DNA from: Pseudomonadota bacterium
GTDB taxonomy: Bacteria; Pseudomonadota; Alphaproteobacteria; Rhizobiales; Xanthobacteraceae
Length of the DNA: 6,956 nt
Assembly (NCBI GenBank): GCA_023417665.1
Contig: JAEZFA010000011.1
Span: forward strand, 1-6,956
Direction: 5' to 3'
This document shows positions 5,712-6,956 of this stretch, piece by piece (the first letter of the stretch is position 1; each line of letters starts with the position of its first letter). The notes below the pieces were generated by a model. That model was not told the origin of the DNA, searched no databases, and worked only from the letters and a program-made list of their open reading frames with translations. The translations under genes and the position numbers were made by a program.

Positions 5712-6929
5712 ATGAGCGAAGAAGTGCTGATCGCCGCAATGGGCCGGCAGGGTGACGGTGTCGCCGAAACCCCGCAGGGCCGCGTCCATGTTCCCTTCAC
5801 GCTGCCCGGCGAGCGCGTTGAAATCGAACGCGACGGAGACCGCGGCACGCTGTTGCGGATCATCGAGGCAAGTGCCGAGCGGATCGCGCCGCGCTGCCGC
5901 CATTTCGGCGAATGTGGCGCCTGCGCGCTCGGTCACTGGGCGGAAGCACCGTATCTCGCATGGAAGCGCGTGCTCGTCTGCGAAGCGCTGTCCCGCGAAG
6001 GCCTGCGCGCGGAAGTCGGCGAGACGATCCCCGCGCATGGCGCGGGCCGCATCCGCGCGGTGTTTCACACCGGCCGCGGCACCAACAAGAACGCGGTCGG
6101 TTTTGCGAAGCGCCGCTCGCACGAGATTGTCGATCTGGAAAGCTGCCCGGTGCTCGCGGAGCCCTTGAACGCCAGCCTTCCCTTGATGCGCGAGCTTGCG
6201 AAAATTCTTCGCGCCACCGGCAAGCCGGTTGATCTGCATGTGACGCTCGCCGAGCGCGGCCTTGATGTGGATGTTCGCGGCCCCGGCAAGCTGCAGAAGG
6301 AAATCGAGAAGCAGATCGTTTCCTTTGCCGCCGCGAAGAAGCTCTTGCGCGTTTCGCTGCATGGAGAGCCGCTCGCGCAACTGATCCCGCCGACGCATCT
6401 CGTCGGCACCGTGCGCGTGAACCTGCCGCCCGCGCCGTTCCTGCAGGCGACCACGGAAGGCGAGCGCGTGCTGGCGGAAAAAGTGCTCGAAGCAGGCGAG
6501 GGTGCAAAATTCGCCGCCGACCTGTTCTGCGGCATCGGCACTTTCGCGCTGCGTCTCGCCGGCAAGATGAAAGTGTCGGCCTTCGACAATCACGAGCCTT
6601 CGGTCAACGCGCTGCGCGAAGCCGCGAAGTCGCCGGGCCTGAAACCGGTCACGGCCGCCGCGCGCGACCTGTTTCGCTGGCCACTGGTCGCGGACGAATT
6701 GAAGAAAATCGATTTCGTCGTGCTCGACCCGCCGCGGCAGGGTGCGCAGGTGCGCGAACTCGCAAAATCGAAAGTCAAGAAGATCGCTTACGTCTCGTGC
6801 GACGCCGACAGCTTCGCGCGCGACGCAAGGATTCTCACCGCTGGTGGCTTCACGCTGCGCGCGGTCACGCCGGTTGACCAGTTCCTCTACTCGCCGCATG
6901 TGGAGCTGGTAGGGGTGTTCAGCAAGTAG
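5712..6929 (+). CDS. TrmA/RlmD-family Fe-S class I SAM-dependent RNA (uracil-5-)-methyltransferase
   Basis: Members of this family make 5-methyluridine in rRNA (RlmC, RlmD) or tRNA (TrmA). The 405 residues begin with a TRAM-type RNA-binding beta barrel (about 3-56). A 4Fe-4S cysteine set follows, Cys62, Cys68, Cys71 (CRHFGECGAC) and Cys145 (ESCPVL), spaced as in E. coli RlmD (RumA). The catalytic domain shows PAPFLQATTEGE (240-250), SAM motif I DLFCGIGTFAL (270-280), DPPRQGA (339-345), SCD with nucleophile Cys363, and Glu398 in SPHVELVGVF. The Cys-Glu distance of 35 residues is the same as in RumA. No in-frame start lies upstream of 5712, since a TGA precedes at 5685-5687. The ATG has no ribosome site at normal distance; AGAGG ends 20 bases away. 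The cluster argues for RlmC/RlmD type over TrmA, but the target base cannot be fixed, so no symbol is given. In several rhizobia, from memory, this gene sits close to tlyA. Confidence 0.93.
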   Translation: MSEEVLIAAMGRQGDGVAETPQGRVHVPFTLPGERVEIERDGDRGTLLRIIEASAERIAPRCRHFGECGACALGHWAEAPYLAWKRVLVCEALSREGLRAEVGETIPAHGAGRIRAVFHTGRGTNKNAVGFAKRRSHEIVDLESCPVLAEPLNASLPLMRELAKILRATGKPVDLHVTLAERGLDVDVRGPGKLQKEIEKQIVSFAAAKKLLRVSLHGEPLAQLIPPTHLVGTVRVNLPPAPFLQATTEGERVLAEKVLEAGEGAKFAADLFCGIGTFALRLAGKMKVSAFDNHEPSVNALREAAKSPGLKPVTAAARDLFRWPLVADELKKIDFVVLDPPRQGAQVRELAKSKVKKIAYVSCDADSFARDARILTAGGFTLRAVTPVDQFLYSPHVELVGVFSK

Positions 6930-6932
6930 ATC

Positions 6933-6956
6933 GTCATGCCCGGCCTTGTGCCGGGC
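6933..6956. repeat. GC-rich palindromic repeat, cut by the window end
   Basis: GCCCGGC (6938-6944), loop CTTGT, GCCGGGC (6950-6956) form a perfect 7-bp stem just after the methyltransferase stop. The left arm is preceded by GTCAT; if the right arm continues with ATGAC outside the window, the stem would be 12 bp. The sequence resembles the CATGCCCGGSCTTGTSCCGGGCATG type palindromes dispersed between genes in Bradyrhizobium and relatives, recalled from general knowledge. It may also end transcription of the methyltransferase gene. Confidence 0.6.

Noticed and set aside
5667..6899. 410-codon open frame on the minus strand opposite the methyltransferase gene
   Set aside because: No recognisable motif; composition is that of a mirror frame. 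The plus strand encodes all TrmA-family motifs.
1..6956. CRISPR arrays, insertion sequences, tRNA or rRNA genes, toxin-antitoxin or defence genes
   Set aside because: Looked for and not seen: no regularly spaced repeats, no transposase, integrase or tRNA-like cloverleaf. All long frames are explained by housekeeping or transport genes or their shadows.

Overview
This is a high-GC chromosomal window from an alphaproteobacterium, most likely Hyphomicrobiales of the Bradyrhizobium/Rhodopseudomonas/Xanthobacteraceae kind. The basis is the xseB-dxs-tlyA gene order, the flavour of the Dxs protein (GHQCYPHK and FGAAH motifs), and a palindromic repeat core (GCCCGGC-CTTGT-GCCGGGC) of a type common between genes in that group. 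The assignment comes from recognition, not from a search.

Layout, left to right. (1) The last codons of xseB, the exonuclease VII small subunit, end at 92. (2) An 88-base leader with a strong hairpin precedes dxs (181-2115), the first enzyme of the MEP isoprenoid pathway. (3) A small zinc-ribbon protein lies on the minus strand, with its stop 11 bases from the dxs stop and a perfect TATAAT box upstream. (4) Divergent from it is tlyA (2457-3185), an S4-domain rRNA 2'-O-methyltransferase. (5) Convergent with tlyA is an alpha/beta-hydrolase gene on the minus strand. Its frame breaks just before the catalytic histidine, and the lost C-terminus continues in another frame to a stop that shares a CTAG with the tlyA stop. 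(6) A 163-base gap holds a likely promoter for the hydrolase. (7) A NorM-type MATE efflux transporter follows (4151-5599), ending 8 bases before a perfect 13-bp stem-loop. (8) A TrmA/RlmD-family Fe-S RNA m5U methyltransferase follows (5712-6929). (9) The window ends inside a GC-rich palindromic repeat.

Functionally this is mostly housekeeping: nucleotide excision end-processing (xseB), isoprenoid precursor supply (dxs) and two rRNA/tRNA-modifying enzymes (tlyA and the TrmA-like protein), with a drug/sodium antiporter and a broken hydrolase between the two methyltransferases. I see no mobile element, CRISPR array, RNA gene or novel multi-gene system. The points most worth checking are the frameshift in the hydrolase, the 13-bp palindrome after the MATE gene, and the small zinc-ribbon gene between dxs and tlyA.
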